NCBI RefSeq assembly: GCF_039555325.1
Contig: NZ_CP154608.1
Coordinates: forward strand, 1,116,001 to 1,180,000
Source of the DNA: Sphingomicrobium sp. XHP0239
GTDB lineage: Bacteria > Pseudomonadota > Alphaproteobacteria > Sphingomonadales > Sphingomonadaceae
Direction: 5' to 3'
Length of the DNA stretch: 64,000 nt
Part shown: one piece after another, positions 16,732 to 26,088 of the stretch
Layout: every line of letters starts with the position of its first letter
How positions within the stretch are numbered: position 1 is the first letter of the stretch
Notes under the pieces: generated by a model
Told to the model about the DNA's origin: nothing
Seen by the model: the letters and a program-made list of their open reading frames with translations, nothing else
Databases searched by the model: none
Position numbers and translations under genes: made by a program

Positions 16732-19044
16732 ATGGCGACAAATGCCCCCACCCGCCGCGGCGTCGACGACCGCAAGTCGGCTGCCGGCAAGGCCCCCAAG
16801 CTGTTCGTATGGACGGTGCTGGCGGCGCTGTTGGTGGGACTGCTGGAACTGGGATTGCCTCTCGACGACGCCGGACGCAGCCTTCGCAACTTGATGCACA
16901 AGGAAAGCGCCAGTGGCGATATCGTACTCATCAAGGTCGACAAGGAGAGCCTTGATGCAATCGGTGCCTACAACCCTTGGCCGCGGGAGGTCTTTGCCGA
17001 GATCATCGAAGAAGCCAACGCCCTCGGCACGGAGCAGATTTTCTTCGACATGGTGTTTGCAGGAAGATCTTCTTCGGACGACGTTCTGGAAAAGGCCCTG
17101 CTTGACGCCCGAAACGTGACCATCGCCGCCACCGAAAACCGTGTCGTGGACGATAGTGTATCGTCGCTGGAGCTTCCGGAAGAACAATTCGAACGCGCGG
17201 CCGATCTCGGATCCATCAACGCCTATTTCAACTTCCAGTCCGCAGCGTGGCAACTGGCGTATACAGACCAGATAGGCTCGCGAGCCATCCCGACCTTCGC
17301 ATCCAAGATGGCAGGCGTCAGAGGCGAGGTGGGGGAAAACTTTCTGATCGATTACTCGATCCAACCCCAGAGCGTCCCGTCGATCAGTGTCGTCGATCTC
17401 CTTGAAGGCCGTGTCGATCGCGCCGTGCTGGAAGGCAAGACGGCGATTGTCGGCATCGCAGTGATGCAGTTGGGCGACCAGGTGTACCTTCCGGGGACGG
17501 GACGGCGACCGGGCGTCTATGTACAGATTCTAGGGGCGGAAACTTTGAAAAAGGGTCGCCCTATTGATCTCGGCTGGCTACCGGCGGTTATCGTCGGCAT
17601 TGTTGCGCTAGCAATCGCATGTTGGTCGACCAACGTGGTGACACGTTTCGTCGTTCTTGGCGCCACACCCTTCGCGCTGTTCTTCACGGCGATCGCACTT
17701 GAGATGCACCTGATATTCGTCGAGCTTTTCGCGGGTATTTTCGCCGTTCTCGTTGGCCTATCGGTGTTCACTTGGCGCTTCTTCCGCAGCCGAGGATACG
17801 TCAACGCTCTTACCAATCTGCCGAATCTCGCCGCGCTCCGCAGCGAGAAAAGCGGCAACGACAAGCCGCTGATCGCGGCGCGGGTCCACAACTTCGCCGA
17901 AATCAGCTCGACCCTCAACGCTGATGGCGAGAAGCGACTGGTCGAACAGATTGCCGCGCGTCTGGCGCTGGGGCGCCACAGCGGTTGGAAACTCTACCAG
18001 GGCGACGAGGGAATTTTTGCGTGGTTCGTCGATCCTCATACGGCTGTCGCGAACCATCTCGAGGCGCTGCACGCGCTTTTCCGTAGTCCGGTGACCGTAG
18101 AAGGACAGCCGTTCGACGTAGCGGTCAGTTTCGGCGTGGAAATGGGCTCGGGACGCAGTCTCGCCAGTCGGCTGAACAGCGCGCTCGTTGCTGCCGACGA
18201 GGCCGAGAACGACGCCATCAAGTGGAAGTATCACGACCCCGCACGTCTCGAAAGCACGCCCTGGAAGCTGTCTATGCTGTCGCAGCTCGAGGACGCAATC
18301 GAGAACGGCGAAGTCTGGATCGCACTTCAGCCCAAGGTCGAGCTCAAGAACCAGCGCGTCGTCGGCGCGGAAGCGCTCGCGCGGTGGACCCACCCCGAAA
18401 AGGGGCCGATCAGCCCGCTCGAATTCGTCGCAGCGGCGGAACAGAGCGACCGCATCGGGAAACTCACCCATTTCGTGCTTGAGGAAGCGGGCAAAGCGGC
18501 GGTGCGCCTTCGGCGGATCGAGCCCAAGTTCTCCGTAGCGGTCAATCTGTCCGCCCGTATGCTCAATGATCGCCATCTCACGGGACATGTTCTCTCGATG
18601 CTCGATCGATACGATCTCCCGCCCGAGGCCCTGACTCTGGAACTGACGGAAACCGCTGCGCTCGCCGGTACGGGCGCAGACATCGAGTTGCTCTCGCAGC
18701 TTCGCTCGATCGGCATCAATATCTCGATCGACGACTATGGTACCGGCCTGTCGACGCTCGACTACCTCAAGCGCGTGCCGGCCAACGAGCTCAAGATCGA
18801 CCAGAGCTTCATTCGCGCCATGCGCGACAACCGATCCGACATGATCATGGTCCAGTCGACCATTGCCCTTGCCCACTCGCTCGGCCGCACGGTTGTGGCA
18901 GAAGGAGTGGAGGACAAGCAGGTCCTCGAGCAGCTCATTCAGCTCGACTGCGATCAGGCGCAGGGCTTTGCGGTGGGCCGCCCGATGACCCTCAAGGAAC
19001 TCGATCGTCGCCTGACGCGCGAACGCGACCGTCGCGCTGCCTGA
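16732..19044 (+). CDS. CHASE2 sensor with degenerate GGDEF and EAL domain
   Basis: A 770-residue inner-membrane c-di-GMP protein. Order: one N-terminal TM helix (VWTVLAALLVGLLELGLPL), a periplasmic CHASE2 domain (about residues 45-275, with NPWPREVFAEIIEEA and IFFDMVF), three TM helices (about 285-350), a GGDEF-like domain whose active-site loop reads GDEG (424-427) and is therefore probably inactive, then an EAL domain. The EAL domain keeps E-A-L at 547-549, NLSARML, ELTETA, IDDYGTGLSTL, KIDQSF and VVAEGVE, so phosphodiesterase activity is likely. Ligand unknown. The gene sits between the two halves of the pnt genes, and its GC content looks slightly lower than its neighbours. Confidence 0.9.
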   Translation: MATNAPTRRGVDDRKSAAGKAPKLFVWTVLAALLVGLLELGLPLDDAGRSLRNLMHKESASGDIVLIKVDKESLDAIGAYNPWPREVFAEIIEEANALGTEQIFFDMVFAGRSSSDDVLEKALLDARNVTIAATENRVVDDSVSSLELPEEQFERAADLGSINAYFNFQSAAWQLAYTDQIGSRAIPTFASKMAGVRGEVGENFLIDYSIQPQSVPSISVVDLLEGRVDRAVLEGKTAIVGIAVMQLGDQVYLPGTGRRPGVYVQILGAETLKKGRPIDLGWLPAVIVGIVALAIACWSTNVVTRFVVLGATPFALFFTAIALEMHLIFVELFAGIFAVLVGLSVFTWRFFRSRGYVNALTNLPNLAALRSEKSGNDKPLIAARVHNFAEISSTLNADGEKRLVEQIAARLALGRHSGWKLYQGDEGIFAWFVDPHTAVANHLEALHALFRSPVTVEGQPFDVAVSFGVEMGSGRSLASRLNSALVAADEAENDAIKWKYHDPARLESTPWKLSMLSQLEDAIENGEVWIALQPKVELKNQRVVGAEALARWTHPEKGPISPLEFVAAAEQSDRIGKLTHFVLEEAGKAAVRLRRIEPKFSVAVNLSARMLNDRHLTGHVLSMLDRYDLPPEALTLELTETAALAGTGADIELLSQLRSIGINISIDDYGTGLSTLDYLKRVPANELKIDQSFIRAMRDNRSDMIMVQSTIALAHSLGRTVVAEGVEDKQVLEQLIQLDCDQAQGFAVGRPMTLKELDRRLTRERDRRAA

Positions 19045-19201
19045 CCTCTATCCCTAGCGAACACTGTTGACCGTTTCTCGCTGGTAACGACCCGGCGATA
19101 CGGCAGTTCTTCGCACTCCTTCCTCTCTGCAATCCGCCAATCCGTGAGCACCACCGTGCGGAAACGATCAGCACGCTGAAGTAGGCATTATAGTAAATTC
19201 C

Positions 19202-19230
19202 TTGCTTACCATTCCTATTAAGGTTAATAC
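19202..19230 (+). promoter_or_regulatory. sigma-70-like promoter of the microprotein gene
   Basis: TTGCTT at 19202-19207 and TAATAC at 19225-19230 with a 17-base spacer form a good housekeeping promoter. The start of transcription is expected near 19237, leaving a 5' leader of about 38 bases before ATG 19275. Confidence 0.5.
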
Positions 19231-19274
19231 TGTTCCTGCACTAGGGCATGTCGCCCGCAACTAGGGGACGAAAA

Positions 19275-19358
19275 ATGGTAAAGAAGATCGAAGGCCGTAA
19301 AGGCTTCTGGGACTGGGTACTCGGCGGTGGCTGGGGTTCGACCGGCGGCGCTGGCTAA
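19275..19358 (+). CDS. 27-residue Gly/Trp-rich microprotein
   Basis: A complete small transcription unit. AGGGGA lies 7 bases before ATG 19275, the coding region has 27 codons ending in TAA, a TTGCTT/TAATAC promoter lies upstream and a hairpin with a T-run follows 25 bases after the stop. The peptide is basic at the start (MVKKIEGRKG), has an aromatic centre (FWDWVLGGGWG) and a Gly-rich end (STGGAG). No family is recognised. It follows the CHASE2-EAL gene on the same strand by 230 bases. It could be a peptide signal, a small membrane-associated regulator or a peptide-natural-product precursor. None is proven. Confidence 0.6.
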   Translation: MVKKIEGRKGFWDWVLGGGWGSTGGAG

Positions 19359-19380
19359 GTCCTCGCTACAATCAAAAGAT

Positions 19381-19408
19381 TGACCCGGCTTCGGTCGGGT
19401 TTTTCTTT
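19381..19408 (+). terminator. intrinsic terminator after the microprotein gene
   Basis: ACCCG-loop-CGGGT stem with a GGCTTCGGTC-like tetraloop region, followed directly by TTTTTCTTT. It ends the plus-strand microprotein transcript. A separate 10-bp hairpin (GATCGAGCGG, loop CACA, CCGCTCGATC, 19434-19457) abuts the stop codon of pntAA on the other strand. Confidence 0.8.
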
Positions 19409-19455
19409 GCCTTCAGTCGGTTAGCCGACATTGGATCGAGCGGCACACCGCTCGA

Positions 19456-20631
19456 TCATCCCATGGCGCGAAGGCGCTCATGGACGATCTTTCCGCCCTT
19501 CGTCAGGCGGATCCCGGCGACGATCTCGTCATCGTCGGGCAACACGAGCCACGGCGAATCACCCGCCGAATCGCTGTGCGCATCCTCTTCCGATTCGGCA
19601 CTCGACTCCTCGATGAATGCGAGCAGGAAATTGGCGATGTTCCGCGAATAGAGTGCAGCGGCATCGCTCGCGAGCGCGCGCGCGGGCTGTACAGGCCCCA
19701 TGATCTGGACCCCGTGGCGTTCGACCGTCGCGCCCGCCGTACATCCCTCGACGTTGCCCCCCGCTTCGGCCGCGAGATCGACCACCACGCTGCCCGCCCG
19801 CATCGTCGAAAGCTGCGCATCGCTGATCAGCCGCGGCGCCGGCCGCCCGGGAATGAGCGCGGTCGTGATGACGATGTCCTGTTTGGCGAGATGGTTCGAG
19901 ACCAGTTCGGCCTGCGCCTTGCGATACTCCTCCGAGGTCTCGCCGGCATAACCGCCCTGCCCCTCGCCCTCGATCCCCTCGACATCCTCGACGAAGATCG
20001 GCTTGGCGCCGAGCGACTGGATCTGTTCCTTCGTTGCCGATCGCACGTCCGTGGCACTGACCTGCGCGCCGAGCCGCGTGGCGGTCGCGATCGCCTGCAA
20101 ACCCGCCACGCCCACGCCCATGACGAACACCCGCGCGGGGCTGATCGTCCCGGCCGCGGTCATCATCATCGGAAAGGCGCGCCCGTAGAGATGCGCGGCG
20201 TCGATGACCGCCTTGTATCCCGCCAAGTTCGATTGCGAGGACAGGATATCCATCGATTGCGCGCGGGTGATGCGCGGCATCCATTCCATCGCCAACGCTT
20301 CGATCCCGGCCTTCGCATAGGCCTCGATCGTGTCGCCGCGCGTCGCTGGCGACAGTGAGCCGATCAGCAGTGCGCCGCTCTTCGCTCCCGCCAGGTCGGC
20401 GGGCGGCGGTCCCTGAACGACCAGGATCGCGTGCGCATCGGCGATGGCTTCCTCGCGCGACACGATGGTCGCGCCGGCGTCCTCGAAGGCTGCGTCGGAA
20501 AAGCCCGCTCGCTCGCCCGCGCCCCGTTCGACCGCGACCCGCGCGCCCTTGGCGACAAGCTTTCCGACGGTTTCGGGGATGGCCGCGCAGCGCGGCTCGT
20601 CCTGCGCTTCCTTGAGGACTCCGAGCTTCAT
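19456..20631 (-). CDS. pntAA: NAD(P) transhydrogenase alpha subunit part 1
   Basis: A 391-residue soluble NAD(H)-binding dI subunit of the transhydrogenase. Family motifs seen: MKLGVLKEAQDEPRCAAIPE, RITRAQSMDILSSQSNLAGYKAV, FVMGVGVAGLQAIATATRLGA (Rossmann fold), and ALIPGRPAPRLIS. The ATG at 20631 overlaps the stop of the upstream oxidase subunit gene as ATGA, which fixes the start. The usual membrane part follows as a separate gene (pntAB), but here it is 2.9 kb downstream beyond the opposite-strand CHASE2-EAL gene. The C-terminus carries an acidic Ser/Asp/Glu-rich stretch before the last 35 residues. Confidence 0.93.
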   Translation of the reverse strand: MKLGVLKEAQDEPRCAAIPETVGKLVAKGARVAVERGAGERAGFSDAAFEDAGATIVSREEAIADAHAILVVQGPPPADLAGAKSGALLIGSLSPATRGDTIEAYAKAGIEALAMEWMPRITRAQSMDILSSQSNLAGYKAVIDAAHLYGRAFPMMMTAAGTISPARVFVMGVGVAGLQAIATATRLGAQVSATDVRSATKEQIQSLGAKPIFVEDVEGIEGEGQGGYAGETSEEYRKAQAELVSNHLAKQDIVITTALIPGRPAPRLISDAQLSTMRAGSVVVDLAAEAGGNVEGCTAGATVERHGVQIMGPVQPARALASDAAALYSRNIANFLLAFIEESSAESEEDAHSDSAGDSPWLVLPDDDEIVAGIRLTKGGKIVHERLRAMG

Positions 20632-20774
20632 CCGGCGATGATGATCATGACGACGATGACGATCGGAATCACGATATAGATCGACCATTTGAGCAGCGTC
20701 AGAAACAGCGACCAGCTCGAATTATGTTCGTCGTAATCCATTTCCGTGGCGGTCGGATATTTCTTCTCGGCCAT
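20628..20774 (-). CDS. aa3-type cytochrome c oxidase subunit IV
   Basis: A 48-residue protein with a polar N-terminus (MAEKKYPTATEMDYDEHNSSW) and a single hydrophobic helix to the end. This matches the small bacterial aa3 oxidase subunit IV family (COX4_pro_2), whose role is accessory. It is translationally coupled to pntAA by a 4-base overlap. That arrangement next to pnt genes is common in alphaproteobacteria. Confidence 0.85.
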   Translation of the reverse strand: MAEKKYPTATEMDYDEHNSSWSLFLTLLKWSIYIVIPIVIVVMIIIAG

Positions 20775-20919
20775 TGAGGGTCCCTTTTCTGCTGCCCGTC
20801 GGCATTTTCGCGCTTCTTCTATCAACCGCGCGGCCCTGCCCACAAGCCCCCACGACACCGCAATCTTAACCGCCCTTTCATCGCTTTGCGTTAAGCCGAC
20901 GGGAATAAAGGAGACGCCC

Positions 20920-22356
20920 ATGCGCGACGACACGCCCCGCTCGCTGTTGCTTTTGGACTCGGACGCCGACGAACGGCGCCTGGTCTCGAAGGTCGCGCAG
21001 CGTGCCGAATGGATGGTGGTGGGCGCCGCCGACCTGTCGACCGCGATCGCGCTGCTGCAGGGGCCGCACGGGCGCGAAGTACGGGCGGCGGTCCTGTCGA
21101 GCTGGACGCTCGGCGACGGCTCCGAACGGATCGAGGCATTGCGCGACGTGGCGCCCGACCTTCCGGTCATCGTCCTGGCCGCCGGTGGCGACGTCAGCGT
21201 CGCGGTCGACGCGATGCGCGCCGGCGCGAGCGATTTCCTGACCAAGCCCGTCACCCCCGAGCGTCTTCTCGAAGCCCTCGACACCCATGCGGACCGTCGC
21301 CGACCCGCGGGCGAGCTGGCACCCATTTCCGAAAAGATCGACGCACCGCTGGAGCTCGAGCAGCTGGTCGGCTCCTCTCCGGGGCTCCGCGCTGCCCAGG
21401 CCGTCGCCGCAAAGGCCGCGCGCAACCGCCTTCCGGTGTTCATCTGCGGCGAACCCGGCACCGGCAAGGAAACCTTCGCCCGCGCCATTCACCAGGCAAG
21501 CCTTCGCGCCGCTTCTGCGCTCGTCGTACGCGACGCGAAGCTGACCAGCCCCAACGCCATCGACAGCGAACTGTTCGGCCATGCGGAAGGGGCGTTTCCC
21601 GGCGCCTTCACCGAGAAGACCGGCGCCCTCGTCGATGCGCATGAAGGCACGCTGCTCCTCAAACATGTGAACCGCCTTCCCCCACGGACGCAGAACCTGC
21701 TCGACCGTGCGCTCGCAACGGGCGAGGTGCGCCCGCTCGGCACCAACGGTTCCTCCAGCGTCGACGTGCGGCTGATCGTCACCGCCGAAGGCCCGCTGTC
21801 GCTCGACTTCGATGACCGATTGAAGGAGCGGATCGAGGCGACTGCGGTCGTCCTCCCGCCGCTGCGCGAACGTTCCAGCGACATTCCCGCGCTCGCGCGT
21901 CACTTCCTCGCCCGCATTGCCGAACAACCGGGCATGCGCCCGCTCGCGATCGACAACGACGCGCTCGCCGTCCTCATGCGCTACGGTTGGCCGGGCAATC
22001 TGCGTCAGCTCGCCAGTGTGCTGTTCCGCGCGGCGGTCGCTTGCGAGGGCGCCAGCCTCACCGCCGAGGACTTTCCCCACATCGCGATCCAGTCAAGCTT
22101 CACCAAGCGGCGCAGCGACGCGCGACCGACGCTTTCGGCCCACGGTTCCGAACAGGCCCTGCGGGGCTCGGGTCCGGTGACCGTCTTCGACGACGAAGGG
22201 CACATCCGCCAGCTGTCGGAGATCGAGGCAGACCTCATCCGCCTCGCCATCGGTCACTATCGCGGACGCATGACCGAAGTTGCCCGCCGGCTCGGCATCG
22301 GACGCTCGACCCTCTACCGCAAGCTCGGCGATCTCGGAATCGACACCGCCGCCTGA
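20920..22356 (+). CDS. atypical sigma-54-activator-like response regulator
   Basis: A 478-residue protein with NtrC architecture: receiver-like domain (1-125), AAA+ domain (about 145-380) and a Fis-type HTH (MTEVARRLGIGRSTLYRKLGDLGI). It departs from the family at key points. The expected phospho-acceptor Asp region reads VLSSWTLGDGS (58-68), so the Asp is replaced by Ser. GAFTGA is GAFPGA. Walker A is intact (GEPGTGKE from residue 177), but the Walker B Asp-Glu is replaced by Lys-His (GTLLLKHVNRL, 248-249). It probably does not work as a standard phosphorylated ATPase. The start at 20920 follows AAAGGAG. Confidence 0.85.
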   Translation: MRDDTPRSLLLLDSDADERRLVSKVAQRAEWMVVGAADLSTAIALLQGPHGREVRAAVLSSWTLGDGSERIEALRDVAPDLPVIVLAAGGDVSVAVDAMRAGASDFLTKPVTPERLLEALDTHADRRRPAGELAPISEKIDAPLELEQLVGSSPGLRAAQAVAAKAARNRLPVFICGEPGTGKETFARAIHQASLRAASALVVRDAKLTSPNAIDSELFGHAEGAFPGAFTEKTGALVDAHEGTLLLKHVNRLPPRTQNLLDRALATGEVRPLGTNGSSSVDVRLIVTAEGPLSLDFDDRLKERIEATAVVLPPLRERSSDIPALARHFLARIAEQPGMRPLAIDNDALAVLMRYGWPGNLRQLASVLFRAAVACEGASLTAEDFPHIAIQSSFTKRRSDARPTLSAHGSEQALRGSGPVTVFDDEGHIRQLSEIEADLIRLAIGHYRGRMTEVARRLGIGRSTLYRKLGDLGIDTAA

Positions 22357-22375
22357 CGCCGCTAGCGAAACGGGC

Positions 22376-23077
22376 ATGACCCGCATCCTCATCACCGGCG
22401 CCGCGAGCGGCATCGGCAAGGCCTGCGCCGAACATTTCGATACGGCGGGGGCCGACCTCGTCCTCGTCGACCGCAATCGCGACGCCCTCGCCAAGGTCGC
22501 GGGCGAACATGAACATCACATCGCCGATGTCGCCGATGCCGGCTTCTGGTCCCGTCTCGATCCCGGTCCGCTCGACGGGGCGATCGTCAATGCGGGGATC
22601 GGCAGCGCCGCTCCGATTACGGACCTTACGTTCGAGGATTGGCGAAAGGTCATGGCGGTCAACCTCGACGGCGCGTTCCTTACCCTGCAGGCGGCGCTCC
22701 GGCACGCCACCGAGGAGGCGAGCATCGTCACGATCGCTTCTGCCAGCGGACTGAAAGCGATCCCGCAAACGGCCGCCTACGGAACGAGCAAGGCGGCCCT
22801 GATCCACCTGACCAAGGTCGCCGCCGCGGAGGCCGCATCGCGCCGGATCCGCGTCAACGCCATCGCGCCGGGGGGCGTCGACACGCCGATCTGGGACCCA
22901 ATGGTCGACCCAGCACAGGGCAGGGAGAAATTCATGCGGGCGATGGAGGCGACCGTGCCGATCGGACGCTATGCCCAACCAGACGAAATCGCGCGTCAGG
23001 CGGCCTTCCTGATGAGCGAGGCCGCCGCGACCATTACCGGCAGCGTCCTCGTCTGCGACGGTGGGTTCACTCTCTAG
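22376..23077 (+). CDS. SDR family NAD(P)-dependent oxidoreductase
   Basis: A 233-residue classical short-chain dehydrogenase. Cofactor motif TGAASGIGKA is at residue 7, NAG is present in AIVNAGIGS, and the catalytic Ser-Tyr-Lys appear as IASASG, AYGTSKAAL. The C-terminal GGFTL end is typical. The gene follows the sigma-54-like gene by 19 bases on the same strand, so they may be co-transcribed. Its 3' end overlaps convergent folP by 4 bases. Substrate unknown. Confidence 0.9.
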   Translation: MTRILITGAASGIGKACAEHFDTAGADLVLVDRNRDALAKVAGEHEHHIADVADAGFWSRLDPGPLDGAIVNAGIGSAAPITDLTFEDWRKVMAVNLDGAFLTLQAALRHATEEASIVTIASASGLKAIPQTAAYGTSKAALIHLTKVAAAEAASRRIRVNAIAPGGVDTPIWDPMVDPAQGREKFMRAMEATVPIGRYAQPDEIARQAAFLMSEAAATITGSVLVCDGGFTL

Positions 23078-24150
23078 ACCCGCGGCGTCAGCGCCTGGTC
23101 CTTGAGGCCGCGCCAGACCTTCAGCGCCTGGACCGTTTCGGGAACGTCGTGCACGCGAACGATCTGCGCGCCCTGGTCCGCCGCCTTCAGCGCGAGCGCC
23201 AGGCTCCCTGCCAGCCGTCGGTCGGCCGGGGCCTCGTTCGACAGCGCGCCGATCATCCGCTTCCGGCTCGCTCCCAGCAGCACGGGACATCCGAGGCCGT
23301 GAAACATCGCCAGCTGGTTCATCAGGTCGAGATTGTGCGCGATCGTCTTGCCGAACCCGATCCCCGGGTCGACGATGATCCGCGACCGGTCGATCCCCGC
23401 CGCCTCCGCCCGCGCGATCCGATCCTCCAACCACAGCCACACGTCCGCTGCGACATCGTCGTAGGTCGGATTGTCCTGCATCGTCGTGGGATCGCCCTGC
23501 GCGTGCATCAGCACCACCGGCACCCCCGCCTTGGCGACCACATCAGCCGATCGTTCGTCCCAACCCAGCGCCGAAACGTCATTCACAAGGTGGACGCCCG
23601 CCTCGATCGCCGCTTCCATCACCGCGGCCTTGCGGGTGTCGATGCTGACCGCATTGCCACCGCGCGCCAGCCGCTTGATCAGCGGCACGACCCGGTCGAT
23701 CTCGTCGCCTTCCCACACGGTCTGTGCCCCCGGGCGCGTGCTTTCTCCGCCGATATCGAGGATCGCCGCCCCCGCGCCCGCCATGTCGGCCCCCGCGAAC
23801 GCCGCCGCGTCCAGATCTTCGTAAGCACCGCCGTCCGAAAAGCTGTCGGGCGTCGCGTTGATGATCCCCATCACCCGCGGCTGATCGAGCGGAATAGTCC
23901 GCTCGCCCAGCATCAGCGGTGGGCGCGGCGCGGTGATCCGCTGCCACTGTGCCGCCATGTCCTCGTCGAAGCGATCCTCGATCCCCTCGACCGGCACCAG
24001 ATCGCTTCCCGCTCGCCGGTTGGCATCGTCGAGCGCGATCAGCTCGACGCTCGCAAACCACAACAGGCCGCCCGCCAGTCGCGCGACCTTGCCGTCATGC
24101 CCGAACGGGGCATCGACGAACCCCGTCGGCCGAAGAATCGTGCGTGTCAC
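23074..24150 (-). CDS. folP: dihydropteroate synthase
   Basis: A 358-residue enzyme joining pABA and hydroxymethyl-dihydropterin diphosphate in folate synthesis. Motifs: VMGIINATPDSFSDGG, GAAILDIGGESTRPGA, VSIDTRKAAV, HLVNDVSAL, VVLMHAQGDP, DPGIGFGKT and the C-terminal RVHDV. The family is usually about 280 residues. Here an N-terminal extension of about 80 residues precedes the barrel. It starts 7 bases after ccrM on the same strand, so the two genes are probably co-transcribed. Confidence 0.94.
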   Translation of the reverse strand: MTRTILRPTGFVDAPFGHDGKVARLAGGLLWFASVELIALDDANRRAGSDLVPVEGIEDRFDEDMAAQWQRITAPRPPLMLGERTIPLDQPRVMGIINATPDSFSDGGAYEDLDAAAFAGADMAGAGAAILDIGGESTRPGAQTVWEGDEIDRVVPLIKRLARGGNAVSIDTRKAAVMEAAIEAGVHLVNDVSALGWDERSADVVAKAGVPVVLMHAQGDPTTMQDNPTYDDVAADVWLWLEDRIARAEAAGIDRSRIIVDPGIGFGKTIAHNLDLMNQLAMFHGLGCPVLLGASRKRMIGALSNEAPADRRLAGSLALALKAADQGAQIVRVHDVPETVQALKVWRGLKDQALTPRV

Positions 24151-24157
24151 GGGCGGC

Positions 24158-25474
<1,317 letters not shown>

Positions 25475-25484
25475 GGACCGAAAA

Positions 25485-26069
25485 CTAAAGCAGATGAAGT
25501 TGCGCGACCGGCGCGAAACTGCGGCGATGAATGGGGCTCGGACCCCGGCTGCGCAGTGCCTGAAGATGTGCCGCCGTGCCGTAGCCTTTGTGCTGTCCGA
25601 ACCCGTATCCGGGGTGCACGACCTCATAATTCGCCATCATCTCGTCGCGGCGATGCTTGGCGACGATCGAGGCTGCGGCGATGCACTTCTCGCGCGCGTC
25701 GCCGCCCACGATCGCCCGGGCTCCGCCCCACCGCCATTCGGATCGACGTCCGGCGGGAGTCATGTTCCCGTCGATCAGGATTTCCGCCGGATCGCAGCCC
25801 AGCGCCTCGCAGCATTGCGCGACCGCCCTGCTCATCGCCAGCATGGTCGCCTGGAAGATGTTGAGCGCGTCGATCTCTTCGACGCTGGCCAGGCCGATGC
25901 CATATTTGCATCGCTCCTCGATCCGCCCCGCCAGCACCGCCCGCCGCTCCGGCGACAGCTTCTTGCTGTCGTCCAGTCCGCGGATCGGCTTGCCGCACAG
26001 GTGGACCGCCGCCGCCACGACCGGCCCCGCAAGGGGTCCCCGCCCCGCTTCGTCGACGCCGACGATCAT
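25485..26069 (-). CDS. rnhB: ribonuclease HII
   Basis: A 194-residue RNase HII, which cuts the RNA strand at single ribonucleotides in DNA. The N-terminus IVGVDEAGRGPLAGPVVAAAV carries the DEAGRG active-site motif. LDDSKKLSPERR, the Asp of ILIDGN, and AAASIVAKHRRDE follow. The ATG at 26069 gives the canonical N-terminus; the upstream frame is a shadow. It lies 19 bases after the thiD fusion gene. The 175 bases downstream, before ccrM, contain the GANTC cluster. Confidence 0.95.
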   Translation of the reverse strand: MIVGVDEAGRGPLAGPVVAAAVHLCGKPIRGLDDSKKLSPERRAVLAGRIEERCKYGIGLASVEEIDALNIFQATMLAMSRAVAQCCEALGCDPAEILIDGNMTPAGRRSEWRWGGARAIVGGDAREKCIAAASIVAKHRRDEMMANYEVVHPGYGFGQHKGYGTAAHLQALRSRGPSPIHRRSFAPVAQLHLL

Positions 26070-26088
26070 GGTCGGATCGCCGACTGCA

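Noticed and set aside
20866..20894. CtrA-type TTAA-N-TTAA site before the sigma-54-like gene
   Set aside because: The two TTAA are 21 bases apart rather than 7, so it does not match the known full site.
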